NCBI GenBank assembly: GCA_002682825.1
Contig: NOKP01000094.1
Span: 14,079 to 35,622 of the forward strand
Source: Neonectria sp. B-13
Lineage: Eukaryota; Ascomycota; Sordariomycetes; Hypocreales; Nectriaceae
Length of the DNA stretch: 21,544 nucleotides
Reading direction: 5' to 3'
Shown: positions 1 through 9,005 of the stretch, one piece after another
How positions within the stretch are numbered: the stretch's first letter is position 1
How the letters are laid out: every line of letters begins with the position of its first letter
Program-made: the position numbers and the translations under genes
Notes under the pieces: model-generated
Databases searched by the model: none
The model's input: the letters and a program-made list of their open reading frames with translations, nothing else
Told to the model about the DNA's origin: nothing

Positions 1-1
1 C

Positions 2-208
2 GAAGACGCGCGAGTGACCTGCTCGTGCGGCCGACGCAAAGCACCTGATCATATCTTCTACTGCAGAAAGGTACCGCGACGGTGTCGAATAAGGCTTGTC
101 CCGTCGCCGACCGTAACAGTCAACCTCGCGATAGGAAGAAATTTCGACAAGTACACCAAGGTGGCCAAATCAAGCGGCTTCTTCGAAAAGATTTGTCCTT
201 GTTACTAG
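2..208 (+). CDS. LINE ORF2 C-terminal end (partial)
   Basis: The frame is open from the window edge to TAG at 206-208, giving about 68 residues. It begins E-D-A-R-V-T and runs into the cysteine/histidine motif CSCGRRKAPDHIFYC. This is the layout found after the RNase H domain in fungal Tad-like LINE polyproteins (CxCG, then HxxxxC). The tail (KVAKSSGFFEKICP) also matches how these proteins usually end. In the full protein, reverse transcriptase and RNase H copy element RNA into the genome; here only the distal zinc-knuckle-like tail is visible. The 5' end is cut by the window. No break is seen in this piece. Confidence 0.6.
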   Translation, partial: EDARVTCSCGRRKAPDHIFYCRKVPRRCRIRLVPSPTVTVNLAIGRNFDKYTKVAKSSGFFEKICPCY

Positions 209-588
209 ACGAGGCAGACCCGAGACGCACCCGCGTCTCTTCCTCTCCTTTTATTGTCTTCTCTCTTCTCTCCTATCTTCTCTTTTATTCCTTTTCTTTA
301 ATTATACGGGCTCGGCCGCCTCGTGCAGCCATGCCAATGCTCTCTCACCAGTCTCCCTAAAGACTGGCCCGTGTAGCGGCTACTGCTATGATAGCCGCGC
401 CTGGTGATCCCGCTGACGGGTAACAGGCTCGAAAGAATGCGCCTTTGAGCCGATGATATGCTGGATAGTGGTCTGTTCTGTAGTTTACGAAAGCTTTGCG
501 TAGATTTAAGCACTAGATACTCTAGCTCAGCACGTCCTGTGCCCCAATAGGGGACTTTTACGGGCCTTACGCCCCCCGGACGAAAAAT

Positions 589-608
589 ATACATACATAC
601 ATACATAC
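589..608 (+). repeat. (ATAC)5 microsatellite, probable LINE 3' tail
   Basis: There are five perfect ATAC units directly after an A-rich run (GACGAAAAATAT). The position at the end of the LINE-derived sequence suggests the retrotransposon tail and not an independent microsatellite. Confidence 0.6.
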
Positions 609-1002
609 CGTCACAAATCCCAACTAACCTCCTCAATACTTAGATCTATTGGGGTGTATCTGACAGGCGCAGATGGTTGGATTGTGGAAACTAGTCACTG
701 GGAAGATGGAATATGGAAGAGTAATGGGCTGGATGTGCTATAGTGTCAAGATTTGGATCACGGACAAGTTTTTGATACGAGAAGGATGAGAGGGAGGTTA
801 GTGGATATTGTCAGGAGGTTCTGTGTTGAAGGATAACTGCCTGTCACTGCTATGGGCCTGATGAGAGATGGCTTTTATCCCGAAGTTGTTGTTGTAGGCG
901 ACATGTAGCATTCAAATACACTAACGCCACCTTCAATGATATCCAAGCCCTATTACTAGCCTCAGACTCGTCGACATTATCTACACTACCGCTATCATCC
1001 AA
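609..1002. other. Intergenic stretch, no gene seen
   Basis: This is unique-looking, moderately AT-rich sequence between the LINE tail and the 3' end of the next minus-strand gene. It has no credible reading frame, RNA gene or clear repeat. The part just above 960 probably holds the 3' UTR of the 1003-2290 gene. Confidence 0.5.
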
Positions 1003-2290
1003 CTATTTCATATTTCCTTGTTCTTCTGAAATAGCCCTTGTAATAGCGCTCTCTGCTCCGTTAATGGCCTTTATCAAATTCGTTCCGACCAAACTCTGGT
1101 ACTCTTGATCCTCCTCCCTCATCTGAATAATGGCCATCTTTTCCATCTGGTCTAGCTTGGCTCGCTCAGCAGCGATTCTCAACAGAGTCTCATCAAGCCG
1201 CGACTGTAAGAACTTCTTGTTCTGATCCAGCTCTTCAAACGCTGACTCAGCATCTAGCCGAAGCTTAGTGATAACCTTTAGCAGCTCCCTATCTTTTAGA
1301 AGCTTAGCAAGCGCCTCTCCATCAAGTAGGAACTGCTTTATCCTCCATGAATTCGTGTGGATGCGATGAACGGCAGTATGTCGAATATTAGCTACAGATT
1401 TGAATAGCCTCTCGAGTGTCTCGGTGCCACATTCTGTGTCAAATGTCTTGTGCCGGTGGAGGAATTCCTCAGTCCAGCGTTGCAGCTCCACCAACTCGGC
1501 ACAAACCCAACCGCGCTCTCGCAGAGTATCAACCATTGCGCGCTGCCCAAAAGCATAGCATATGTGCTCAAGACATCTTTGTAACTGTATCATGAGCTTG
1601 TGTTGGGTTTCAAATGGTAGATACACTGGAAATAGCGACGGCATTTGGGCTTGGCCTCCTAGGGTCGGCTGCTTGTGCTGTGACTCTTGATGCTTGCGTA
1701 CAGCTGGGCAAAAACCAGTCAGTATCAGCCACCCGCATAGATCAAGGTTACATACTACTTGACTCGTTAACCACTCTTAGCCTAAAAGGGGTTTCTTTTG
1801 AGCGACCGTAAACGGCCTCTTGGAGAGCGAGTTCCTCAGTCATGGCGGCCTCAGCCTCTGAGGCTTCCCTAGCCACATTATGGGCAGGCGATTGGGAGAA
1901 AAGCTCGGGAAAACGAATCATTGCTGCAGCGGTAGATGCGAATATTCCGTTCTTGAGTAGACCCTTTGCCGAAGTGCATAGAGTGTTCATGCCGCATTGA
2001 TCAATCAACTTCTGGACATCTTCTCGACATCGCTGTTTCTTAATAGCCATCCGAATCAACTTCTCTTGACGAAGCCGAACGTTTGCACCTCGAAACACAT
2101 TCCTTAGGCCAAGATACACTGCTTTCTCGTCTAGCAGGGTCTGGTTTTTCATGGTCATGGTGGAGTCAGTAGGCTTTCTGAAAAGGAGACTATCGCTACA
2201 TATGCAATCATCAGGGTCATTCTCAGCTGGGGTACACAAGAAATAGTCAGCTTTCTTGCCAGACGGGCTCTGGTCTGCTGTAGTCATCAT
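1003..2290 (-). CDS. Fungal coiled-coil protein of unknown function
   Basis: This is a two-exon gene, complement of 1756-2290 and 1003-1703, encoding 411 residues. The 52-bp intron (1704-1755) has donor GTATGT, a CTGAC-type branch point and acceptor TTGCCCAG; splicing joins the two frames exactly. The start is ATG-ATG at 2290. Residues 1-178 are polar. Residues ~247-292 hold AELVELQRWTEEF and RHTAVHR, which I recall from a widespread family of fungal proteins of unknown function, some carrying a doubtful 'cytochrome c1' database name. Residues ~325-390 are charged and heptad-like, consistent with a coiled coil. No membrane segment, signal peptide or catalytic motif is seen. No internal stop or frameshift is present. 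It lies among transposon remains, so expression is uncertain. Confidence 0.7.
1704..1755 (-). other. Intron of the coiled-coil gene
   Basis: The 52-bp intron reads 5' GTATGT at 1755, with GATACTGACTGG as the branch region and TTTTTGCCCAG ending at 1704. It is phase 1: the leftover A of exon 1 plus CT of exon 2 makes ACT, and the reading frame stays open through both exons. Confidence 0.85.
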
Positions 2291-3084
2291 AAAGGTAGTG
2301 GGGCTTCTTGAGAGAGAGTACTCCTTGTAAAAGCAAGAGGAATTTGAACAGGAGAGATGAGCGGGGAAGCGATATGAGGATTAAGGTGAAGCGTCGTAAT
2401 AGCAACTGCTGCGGGGTAATTATGGGCGCTGCAAAAGCAAGCCATAACATGAACGTGTTATTCGGTAGTCTAGAAAATGAGAGAGAGTAAAGGGAGGAAG
2501 AGCCTGAGGATTATGGCTGTAACTATTAACAATCGAGTGAATAGAAGGAAAAGTATTTGCTGCCTTTATGGTCCCCAGGGATCAAGACCGGCTAAGTGTT
2601 CCCAGAACAATCTATGACGCTTATTTAATTGGTACCCGGGGGAAGGGGAGGAAATCTACAAGGTGATAGTGATGGCGCCGGGGGCGGCAGCGACAGGGGT
2701 TGTGAGGGAAGGTGCTTATGTAGGCGCGCCTGCCAAGTGTGGGACGTGAGCAGGGAGAGGGGGATTGGCTTGGACTAACCGATGCGGATGCGGACGGCAT
2801 GCGAGACTTCCAGAGAGATAAACCGTGGATGGACTAAAACGCAATGATGACGAATAGCGAGGATGTATCTCCTCGTACATCGTCTGTGCACATCGCAGCA
2901 TTGTACGCAATAGATACTTTGGGCTCTGCAGTTTAGTTGCAGTCGCATCTGCAGTCTTGATTCCTCCCGTAATTCCCGGTGGCGGAGCTTCTCGCTCACA
3001 CCAAGGGAGGTAAATTTGCTAAAAGTTTAGGACCCTACTTTTCGTGGCACCCACTTTTCGCGGGCGCCGACTTACAACATCAAA
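2291..3084. other. Intergenic stretch, no gene seen
   Basis: It contains the upstream region of the 1003-2290 gene, including a CT-rich run on the coding strand just before its start. The rest is mixed-composition DNA without a convincing reading frame. Short open frames on both strands here show no domain or composition typical of a gene. Confidence 0.5.
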
Positions 3085-3400
3085 TAACGTACATGATAAG
3101 CGATCGACTCACTCCGTATCGCATAGTAAATGCTAGATTTTCAAACATCTGTATCTTTCTTAGATTAGACTCAACATGGACCAAATCTCCAGATAAGAAT
3201 TAATCTAGAATAATAGACTTCCTAGAAAATCCTTATTATTCGATAATAAACCTTATCTGAAGATTTAGTCTATTTCGACTTTAATTTGAGAAAGATATAG
3301 TTAGATGTTTGAAAATCAAGCATTTACTACGCGATACGGAGTCAGTCGCTCGCTCGTCTGAGTCGTTCGCTTGTCTGAGTCGTTCGTTTATCATACGTTA
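3085..3400. mobile_element. Fold-back (MITE-like) element bounded by TA
   Basis: The left arm (3085-3197) and the reverse complement of the right arm (3252-3400) match over most of their length. They share TAACGTA..ATGATAA at the tips, then CTCCGTATCGC.TAGTAAATGC, then GATTTTCAAACATCT, then AGATAAG at the centre. A loop of about 54 bp separates the arms. Both tips start with TA, as expected for the TA target duplication of Tc1/mariner-type elements. The right arm carries an extra 17-bp tandem repeat. No transposase frame fits inside, so it would be non-autonomous. The inverted structure is seen directly; the superfamily is inference. Confidence 0.7.
3351..3384 (+). repeat. 17-bp tandem repeat in the fold-back right arm
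   Basis: CGCTCGTCTGAGTCGTT at 3351-3367 is followed by CGCTTGTCTGAGTCGTT at 3368-3384, one transition apart. The unit is absent from the left arm and explains most of the difference in arm length. Related sequence recurs at 7398-7416 and 9342-9367. Confidence 0.8.
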
Positions 3401-3601
3401 ACACTTACGAAAGTTACTCTACAGCAGCCAACATTGGAGACTGCTAAGGTTAGCATCCCGGGGTCTCGGGCTCTTCAGTCGCCGGGAGGGCCGCACTAGC
3501 CAGGCGCTGACCTTGCGACCACGCTTCACACCATCTCCCAGCTGAATGCCGCACATCATCATGACCTGAATGCAGCTAAGCTGGGGCAAAGCAACTCAAC
3601 C
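3401..3601. other. Spacer between the fold-back element and the decayed gene pair
   Basis: This is 201 bp of GC-richer DNA with no reading frame of note. It lies at the 3' side of the 3602-4541 pseudogene and could include its 3' UTR. Confidence 0.4.
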
Positions 3602-4541
3602 CTAGGGGCAACCAATCCCGGTATTTGTAATGACGGCGTCGATGAATCGATGAAGGCGTCGTGACCGCAACCCCCTAATTTCGTCCACCTCCTCGAGCCA
3701 TGCCCGAACGCGCTCTGGTCCGTTCTCTTCCAAACCTCTCCAGTCCTGCCAACCCATCATCTCCAACACCGTAGCGCCTAGTTGGCTCACGCCGGCGCCC
3801 CTCACACTACCATGGACCACTATGCATGATGTGACGAAACGCTGTATCGTCTTGACCCAGGCGCATTGCGCCTCGCGATACCACACGGTCATGTTCCTCT
3901 CGTGCCTCCTTTTCGTTGCCGTATTTCAGGTCCATCTCTTCACGATACACTGTTCGCCAACATAGCATGATTGGGAATCGACAATGGGTACATCGCGCTC
4001 CCGGACCACCACCACATGCTTGATAATGTCGAAACATCTCAAGCCAAGAGTGCACTTCGTTGGCTTCATCCCGGTGTGAGCAGCGTTTGAGCTTGTGTGT
4101 GTCCACAATCGGACCCCAATCATAGAAAGCGCAAAGTGTACATCGTACAACCCGAGCGCGAACGAGGCTACGTACTGAGCGGATGAGGGGGTGTTTGGCC
4201 GCGTACATACCCTGATCTCGCTCGAGTGGAAAAGACTCCAGTGCTCTTGTGACCTCGGCGCGGATGAGGTCTGTCTGAAACAGCCTCACTAGCCGAGAAC
4301 TTGGGGTACTAGCCGTTGTAAAGTCTTGGCCTGCATTCTCGTGGGGTTGATTAGCCCCTTGCTGTCCATCCATTGCTTGCCTCCCCGACGGTGGAGGGGT
4401 TGGAGACCTCGGCTCAAAGGATCCGTCACTTTGCGTATCTGGTGGCGTGCTTTGCCGCTGTCTCTTTACTGGTCTACCTTTCCTGGGTAGAGGTGGTAAG
4501 GCAGACGCAGGGGCGGACTCGTGAACATCATCATCTGCCAT
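3602..4541 (-). pseudogene. Cys-rich zinc-binding-like protein, frameshifted (second gene of the decayed pair)
   Basis: The ATG at 4541 opens a frame that begins MADDDVHES. Residues 10-80 are proline- and serine-rich with a basic patch (PVKRQRQ, ~24-30) that could be a nuclear signal. Residues 134-194 form a Cys/His module: CTLC (134-137), C154/H156, CTHC (184-187) and C194 within ARCTHCRFPIMLCWRT, suggesting zinc binding. At about 3882-3892 the conserved frame shifts by one base. The family-like C-terminus (WVKTIQRFVTSC, then VLEMMGWQDWRGLEE) continues in another frame to a stop at 3602. As written, the reading ends early at 3807. I recall this module as a partner of the 4906-7216 type of gene in other ascomycetes; function unknown. 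A sequencing error cannot be excluded. Confidence 0.55.
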
Positions 4542-4905
4542 TGTAGAGGAAAGAGACCGGTGTAGAAGAGAATTGTTGTTCGTCGATTGTGTTCTTTGAT
4601 GCTTGCATTCAGCGGTGCGGTTGCCCCACCTTTAGTACTTACTTTTCAACCCCCTTCCCACCACGCTTTGATCCCTGCCGCCCTCCACTGCCACTAAAAA
4701 TGTTGGTAGATCCTTGAGCCCACAACTGTGGTATTACAGCTATCAGGTGTTCACGATACTGAAAACGTCGACACAGATACAATTGCACTCTTACTGCCCT
4801 TCCGACCAATGTCTCGACTAGACTAGTATTTATTTGTGACTTGTAAATGAAAGGGCCGATTAGTCACCTATCCCGAATGATGGCTGAACACCTATCCACC
4901 CATTC
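4542..4905. other. Spacer between the two decayed genes
   Basis: About 360 bp separate the last codon of the upstream gene's conserved C-terminus (4906) from the ATG of the downstream gene (4541), both on the minus strand. It would hold the 3' UTR of one and the promoter of the other. No TATA box stands out. Confidence 0.4.
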
Positions 4906-7216
4906 TTACTGGTTGCTCTTGAAGATACACCCAATAAAGTTTCTCGGTTCCTTCCTAAGAAACAGGAGGTCTCTACGAAGCTTATAGAGCTCCTCTTCTA
5001 GCGGGAGACGCGATTCACAATTTCGCGGGCTATCTCGACTGCCCTTGACCTGGATCCACCCTAATTCTCGAAGCAGTCGATTTTTGACTCCCTTGTGCTC
5101 TGCAATTCACAGAACGATCAGCTTCAGTATGCGGACCACGTCGTAGAGGCAATATCTTTCGGGTTTGATCTGACTGTGAAATAGCTTATCAATCTTCTTT
5201 GTCATCTCAGAGACTCGTAGCACTTGCCCGTCATCTTTCTCCCACGGAAATTCCTTTGGCCGCAGAAACCAGAGCATTCTCGTGACCATGTTTGCTGCCA
5301 AAAGAGCCGGATCTCTCCGCTTGGTCGTCATGCTAAAGACCTTTGTATTGGGTTGAGCCTCTGGGGATGCACTCGATGCCGTGATAGTCAAGGTCAGAAT
5401 GAGCATGAGATCACATAACGGGTCCCCGAGACAGTCTGCTAGACAGCAGTACGCCACGCAATAGTGAGATAGCACATGCTGATCTCCTTTGGCGAACAGA
5501 CGTTGGCAGCTCGTTGAAGCCCCTGTGCACGATATCGGGGACCTGTTTGAACGGGATCTCGTAGCCAAGGTCAATCCGCTGCCGTATTCTCGCTCGCTTG
5601 CCGTCGACTAGCTCGGCTGCCATGCGAGCCTCTACCTCTAATACTCGTCGCTTAAGGCTATTCGGCCATGCTGCAAGCACAGTTACTGGCGTTGCCGCTC
5701 CGACAAGCTGTACCACTTGCTGATGTGTCAACCTTCGACGATGAGAACCAGGAACCCACTCAATATTCGTAGACACCATAGCTGCCGCGATGCCTGAGAC
5801 CCATTGCGCCCTTGTTGCGAAGCCTCCCCTAGTGTGTTCGATGGCGACCCGAAGGATAGAAGGCCAAGTTGAATGAGTCGGTGCGATGGATTCTACCCCC
5901 GCGTGGCCTTTCTTGCTGCCTTCCATCAATGCTACATAAATCTCTTCAGCAAAGTCTCGTCGGGTTTTCAACACTATCTTCGAATCGTCGATCGAGCGAT
6001 CATCGAATTTGAGAACTTCGGTCGAAAGCTTCTCAAAACTCCTGCCATCAGAAAACGGAAATCACGCGTATGGTCAGCATAGCTCTCTCGCTCGATCGTT
6101 GAAAGGAAGGGAAGGGATGACAGGGGTGCAGAGCGATGGACATACGACAATTTGAATGGAGTTTCCCACTCCTCCCACGCTCCCAACGCCACCATCGCCC
6201 GGGCACCAGCGTTGTTCAGGTCGCCATCGTTGCGCGATCCAGCGCCGCCGCCACCACTGCGAAGGTCGCGATTGAGGCCACGACGAACTTGCCGACAGAT
6301 AAAGGCGACTGTCTCCGGCACCCACAGGTCTCGAAATACCTCGCGTAGGAACGAGGTCATTCTATGCAACCCATCTATTGATCGGCCCCCCAGCTCGGCG
6401 AACCAGAGTTGGCTGTGTCGGTTAGCAGCCACAGAACGGTCGTAGTGATACTCAAGCGAGGCAACATGCATCAAGACGGGCCGTCCGTTATTCAGCTGTG
6501 GCCACCCTACCAGGTTGACAAGGTCCCGGCCCTCCCGGATGTCAAGCATCCGCGAAGATAGGAACGGCCACCCGCAGGCCCGTAGGCCATCTATAGTCCC
6601 AAGGAGCCTCATGACTTTGGTGGGTAGTACTCTCGGATTGCCCGTGAAGCAAAAGTTGCCCAGTCGATCGAGAGCAGCGACGCCTTCTGAGAGAGCCATG
6701 CCCAACCCTTTCGATCCTCCCTCGCGGAAACGACGGTCCATCTCCGCTATGGCCGCTTCCAGGACCTTAGCAAAGCCACCAGCATACCCGGAAAGATCTC
6801 CGGAGGGAATCGTCTGAGAACGCCGGCATAGAGCTGCTTCTCCTTGAGGAAGAGTCGCATGAGCTGGAAGATGGGCTGCAGCACGTTGTGGAAGTTCCGG
6901 CGCTGGCGCACAAGTCGTGGAGCGTCGATGGAAATCACCTGCTCGAACCGGAACGCAAACTCGTTTGCCTGCACAGCCGCCTCGATTCTCTGGCGTTCCC
7001 GTGCGAAGGGTGTCGACGCACCAGGGTTGTCGGGTGTAAGCTGCCCCCGTAACTAAGCCAGCAAGCGTTGCTGTTTGCCTTAAAGGCAAGCTGTGCGTTG
7101 AGCTTCTGTTGACGGAATGGTTGCGAGACAGTGGCTGGCGAGCAGGTCATCGGGTCGGTGGCGGATTGACCGCTTGAGGTTTGAATACCCTTGGAAGAAA
7201 CCGAAAGAAAGCACAT
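4906..7216 (-). pseudogene. Large fungal protein of unknown function, multiply broken (first gene of the decayed pair)
   Basis: A conserved-looking protein of ~730 residues can be followed on the minus strand from ATG at 7216 to TAA at 4906-4908, but only by changing frame. Landmarks are ANSNACWLSYGG (near 7045), QLTPDNPG, QANEFAFRFEQV, LRRFPPEIFPGM (near 6790), then NFCFTGNPRVLPTKVMRLLG, LWFAELGGR, an intron at 6042-6145, RGFNELPT (near 5510), VLSHYCVAYC and RDSPRNCE near the end. Breaks are a one-base loss in a G run at ~7036-7042, a one-base loss at ~6782-6785, a one-base shift at ~5490-5505, and an in-frame TGA at 5107-5109. I recall similar proteins as repeated, unnamed families in ascomycetes, possibly near RecQ/TLH-type helicase genes. 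No helicase motif is seen here and function is unknown. Confidence 0.55.
6042..6145 (-). other. Intact intron inside the broken gene
   Basis: The 104-bp intron has donor GTATGT at 6145, branch region TATGCTGACC and acceptor GGCAG ending at 6042. It is phase 2: exon bases TC join G to give TCG, and the conserved frame continues as SSFEKLSTEVLKF. This shows the frame change near 6000-6150 is splicing, unlike the other breaks in this gene. Confidence 0.8.
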
Positions 7217-7397
7217 CGGCGCCTTGATTCTGATGGTTCATGTTCTCCTTCATGACAGTGAATAGGCTACTGTCCAAAAAGGCGGGTGGACGATCCGAGC
7301 TAAGGTTGTGGGTGCAAGGCCCTATAGATAGAAAGCTTATATCTATTGTGACCTATACATGTTAATTACTCCGTAGAAATTTTGCCTTTCCAACAGT

Positions 7398-7416
7398 GAT
7401 AAACGACTCAGACGAG
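7398..7416 (+). repeat. Short match to the fold-back element end
   Basis: GATAAACGACTCAGACGAG matches the reverse complement of the 3085-3400 right arm, which has GATAAACGA and then ACGACTCAGACGAG separated by one extra repeat unit. Relative to the right arm it is inverted, so the broken gene pair lies between the two. It is short, and could be a remnant of an independent insertion. Confidence 0.45.
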
Positions 7417-7843
7417 TTACCACGCTGATATAAATCGGCGCCTGGCCTACCACAGCCACTTGTCTGGGGATTCTAGACCTCTCAGTCTCTTTAAGTAGCG
7501 GCCGTCCTGTATTTTAGAATGCAGCCGACAAAGCATCGCGCATCACTATTGTCAAGCGGGGTGGCCTATGCTAAATCTATCTCATGATGCAGGTTGGCAT
7601 CGACAACTAGGAAATTGCTAGCCCTAGAACGGCCCAAGAGCCGCAGTAGTTGAAAGTCAACTGCTCTGACTCGGGGACAGCCACAAATCAGAAGAGCCCG
7701 CAATGAACTCAGATTACACTCATTAGAGTGTGTGGTCCGTCATTGTGAGACATGCCTGCGAGTCCATGCCTCATATCATAACGCTTTAGCACCCCTTCCT
7801 TAGCCGGGCATGCACCCTCCGTGTCGGGGCGGACGCCGTTTAG

Positions 7844-7849
7844 TATAAA
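7844..7849 (+). promoter_or_regulatory. TATA box of the HET gene
   Basis: TATAAA lies 70 bp upstream of the ATG at 7919, on the coding strand, in an otherwise GC-rich stretch. Position and sequence fit a fungal core promoter. Confidence 0.5.
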
Positions 7850-7918
7850 CTTTGCAACCCATCTCTGCCCCAGTTTGTTTCTGCATTTTCCGTCCCTACC
7901 AAGCCGCCGGATTCCAAA

Positions 7919-9005
7919 ATGACTATCTCATACAGGCGTCTCAACCCCTTAAGCCGCGAGATCCGCCTGCTCGAGATCCAGCCGTCGCACAACCTCGACG
8001 ATCCCATTAAATGCCGCCTTATCACTGTCCGCCACTCCAAGGAACTGGAGTACATCGCCCTCTCGTCCCTCTACGGCGACCCGGTTGAGACAGAAACCAT
8101 CTTCGCTAGCAGCCGCCCGGTCACTATCACGGCGCATCTCGCATTGGCCCTGCGATACATGCGCGCCGTCTTCTATCCCGGTGTCCTACAGCGCTGCCAG
8201 CGCATGCCGGCCAGTCGTCTGCAAAGCGTCCCACGTTGGCTGAAGCATTTATTCGCGTCGAATAGCTCGCAATTGCGGGATGGCGAAGTCAGCCGGCCAG
8301 GCGTTCTGCGTGTCTGGCTCGACTTTCTCTGCGTCAATCAGAACGATGAGTGGGAGAAGTCGAAACAGCTGAGCGAGATAAAGTACACCTACGATTACGC
8401 TGATCTCGTCGTCGGCTGGCTAGGCGAGAAGGCCGAGCACACGGACATCACGATAACAACCATGGAGGAGATCGAAGAGGCCATGCCGCCATACTGGGGT
8501 GAGCCCAGCCACCGGAAGAGCCATCCGGAAGACTACTCGCCAACGCATGTGTGGACAAAGTCAATACAGTACATGTGGGATGAGGGACCGAATGGTGAGC
8601 CGCCGTTTCTGATGCCGCGCTGGTTGGGGTGCGTGGAATTTATGACGCGCCCGTACTTCCTGCGATACTGGATCGTCGAGGAGATTGCGACAGCTTCGTT
8701 TCCGGCTTTCTTAGTGGGCGATACGTTGGTGCCGTGGAGGCAGGTGTTGTCGTTGTATAGGTTGATGGAGGAGTTCAAGTTCTACCCTTCAGATGTCTTC
8801 CCAGCGGTAAGTCGGTTGAAGATCGGACCATTGAGATGCCACTGTGTACGTAATTCGTTACTGACTCGTTTGTGAATAGCATCTAAGTGCCGAGGTCGCT
8901 TCTGTGCCACTAGAAACAGCACAGAAACTCTTGGATGAGTACGCGAAAGAGAAACCGAGCCGGGATTCAAGCTCCTCCGAGAACTTGCCGCGGCCTCCTG
9001 GATAG
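7919..9005 (+). CDS. HET-domain protein (heterokaryon incompatibility type), compact
   Basis: Two exons (7919-8806 and 8880-9005) encode 337 residues. The start ATG has a good context (CAAAATGA). HET-domain (PF06985 type) landmarks are YIALSSLYGD at ~45-54 (usual form Y-ALSY-WG), VWLDFLCVNQ at ~132-141, a K-Q then Y-A-D-L-V-VGWLGE block to ~170, RPYFLRYWIVEEIATA at ~244-259 and FLVGDTLVPW. HET proteins take part in self/non-self recognition and programmed cell death when unlike hyphae fuse. Many are 500-700 residues with a variable C-terminal region; this one stops soon after the HET domain with a 41-residue polar tail, so it is a minimal or truncated form. Two signature positions are changed (S for Y and Y for W in the first motif). 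It has no stop or frameshift. Confidence 0.85.
8807..8879 (+). other. Intron of the HET gene
   Basis: The 73-bp intron has donor GTAAGT, branch region TTACTGACTC and acceptor GAATAG. It is phase 0: GCG then CAT. Without splicing the frame ends at 8875 in intron-derived sequence, so splicing gives the better product. Confidence 0.85.

Larger units (their letters stand above)
1..608 (+). mobile_element. 3' end of a Tad-type LINE retrotransposon
   Basis: The segment holds the end of a LINE ORF2 (to 208), about 380 bp of 3' UTR and a terminal (ATAC)5 tract at 589-608. Fungal Tad-clade LINEs often end in short tandem repeats instead of plain poly(A), so the tract is a natural 3' boundary. The UTR is pyrimidine-rich at 235-300 and carries a hairpin at about 376-400 (GCGGCTA with TAGCCGC). 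The 5' part lies outside the window, so full length and target-site duplication cannot be judged. The LINE assignment rests on the protein; the exact 3' end is inferred. Confidence 0.6.
7217..7918. other. Intergenic stretch with promoter of the HET gene
   Basis: It lies between the divergently oriented broken gene (5' end near 7216) and the HET gene. A piece of the fold-back repeat is at 7398-7416. A TATAAA at 7844-7849 sits 70 bp before the HET start. No gene is seen in the rest. Confidence 0.5.

Noticed and set aside
372..615. Possible solo LTR with ends TGTAG and TCACA
   Set aside because: The flanks are not duplicated, and the segment is better explained as LINE 3' UTR plus its ATAC tail.
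298..636. Minus-strand frame of 112 codons in the LINE 3' UTR
   Set aside because: It is antisense to transposon UTR and includes the ATAC tract; no protein features.
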